From JAJOKK01 sp965370555 (GTDB taxonomy: Bacteria; Bipolaricaulota; Bipolaricaulia; UBA7950; UBA9294), in assembly GCA_965370555.1 (NCBI GenBank), contig CBDUVB010000077.1, positions 1-5,578 of the forward strand: DNA of 5,578 nucleotides. The letters run 5' to 3'. Shown here piece after piece: positions 5,151 through 5,578 of the stretch. The notes under the pieces are model-generated. The model did no database searches, was not told the DNA's origin, and was given only the letters and a program-made list of their open reading frames with translations. Both the position numbers and the translations under genes were made by a program. Every line of letters begins with the position of its first letter. Positions within the stretch are counted from its first letter, which is position 1.

Positions 5151-5578
5151 ATGACTCAATCTGTTGCGGAGGTTGCACGTGCAGCGATGACGTCCTATGA
5201 GGCGCTTGAGAGCTTCACGGCGACGGAGATCATCACAGCCGGATCGATCCGCGTCGAGGCGAGGGTGCGGTACAGGAAGCCGGGGATGATCACGGTGGAG
5301 TATCGGCATTACGAGGACCCGTTGACCGCGTTCGAGGAGCGCTACGCCGGCGGCGCGGAGTTCATCGCCGCTGAACTGACAGGGATGCAGTTCGTCCACG
5401 ACGGGCACGTTACGTGGATCTACGATGCCAAGAACAACGTCGTGATCCGCAAGCCAGGTCAAACCCTTTACTCTCCGCTCCGTGGGGCGAGTGCCATCGC
5501 CGAGATCGGCTTTCTGCATGATCTCACGCGTGACTTTCTATTGCGGGATGGGGGCGCAGAGACGATTCATGGTCGCTC
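5151..5578 (+). CDS. LolA-like (outer-membrane lipoprotein-sorting fold) protein, 3' end missing
   Basis: The 142 visible codons run off the right edge. The sequence follows the LolA/LolB/RseB-like fold: an N-terminal helix (about 2-20), then ESFTATEI and IRVEARVRYRKPGMITVEYR (strands, about 33-52), and FVHDGHVTWIYDAKNNVVI (about 79-97), where the pattern of a residue pair DG before a W-I-Y-D strand is typical of lipoprotein-sorting proteins. Such proteins bind acyl chains in the periplasm. Here, however, no signal peptide precedes the domain. The ATG at 5151 has AAGGTGG ahead of it, and the frame upstream hits a stop at 5082 with no hydrophobic segment between, so the protein either stays in the cytoplasm or is exported another way. 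It could also be a regulator-type relative (RseB or DUF4367-like). The fold assignment is fairly sure; the function is not. Confidence 0.7.
   Translation, partial: MTQSVAEVARAAMTSYEALESFTATEIITAGSIRVEARVRYRKPGMITVEYRHYEDPLTAFEERYAGGAEFIAAELTGMQFVHDGHVTWIYDAKNNVVIRKPGQTLYSPLRGASAIAEIGFLHDLTRDFLLRDGGAETIHGR

Overview
The window looks like chromosomal DNA of a diderm bacterium. It encodes a secreted protein with the look of an outer-membrane beta-barrel, a LolA/LolB-fold protein, and a membrane histidine kinase with an OmpR-type regulator. Promoters fit the sigma-70 TTGACA/TATAAT type. The species cannot be named from the sequence. The style (moderately GC-rich, an orphan FeoA, a YkuK-family protein, a barrel protein I cannot place well, mosaic intergenic repeats) would suit an uncultured candidate phylum such as Bipolaricaulota, but that is a weak inference.

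Layout. On the minus strand, read right to left: a small FeoA protein (4914-4678) with a near-consensus promoter; 330 bases without a supported gene; a response regulator (4347-3664) and histidine kinase (3662-2283) separated by one base, forming a two-component operon; a YkuK/DUF458 RNase H-like protein (2250-1774) with its own promoter overlapping the kinase stop codon; a repeat-rich gap (1773-1148); and a barrel-like exported protein (1147-23). The only plus-strand gene starts at 5151, diverges from feoA, runs off the right edge, and encodes a LolA-like domain without a visible signal peptide.

The regulator and kinase form a BaeSR/OmpR-like envelope-sensing pair. The kinase has an extracytoplasmic domain with two nearby cysteines, then HAMP, HisKA and HATPase regions. 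Nothing here shows which genes the pair controls; the barrel and LolA-like genes are reasonable envelope-related candidates by proximity only. The feoA gene has no feoB inside the window.

The most unusual parts are non-coding. Between 1296 and 1715 a composite cassette of about 200 bp appears twice. Each copy has a GGGTGA motif, then 8-nt periodic GACGCAGA-like repeats, then a conserved 57-bp block ending in a perfect 8-bp hairpin. A different, 9-nt periodic CACGAA array follows the second copy. Two minus-strand genes (the regulator and the YkuK-like gene) have -10 boxes so close to the start codon that their transcripts should be leaderless or nearly so. No complete new defence or mobile system is visible.
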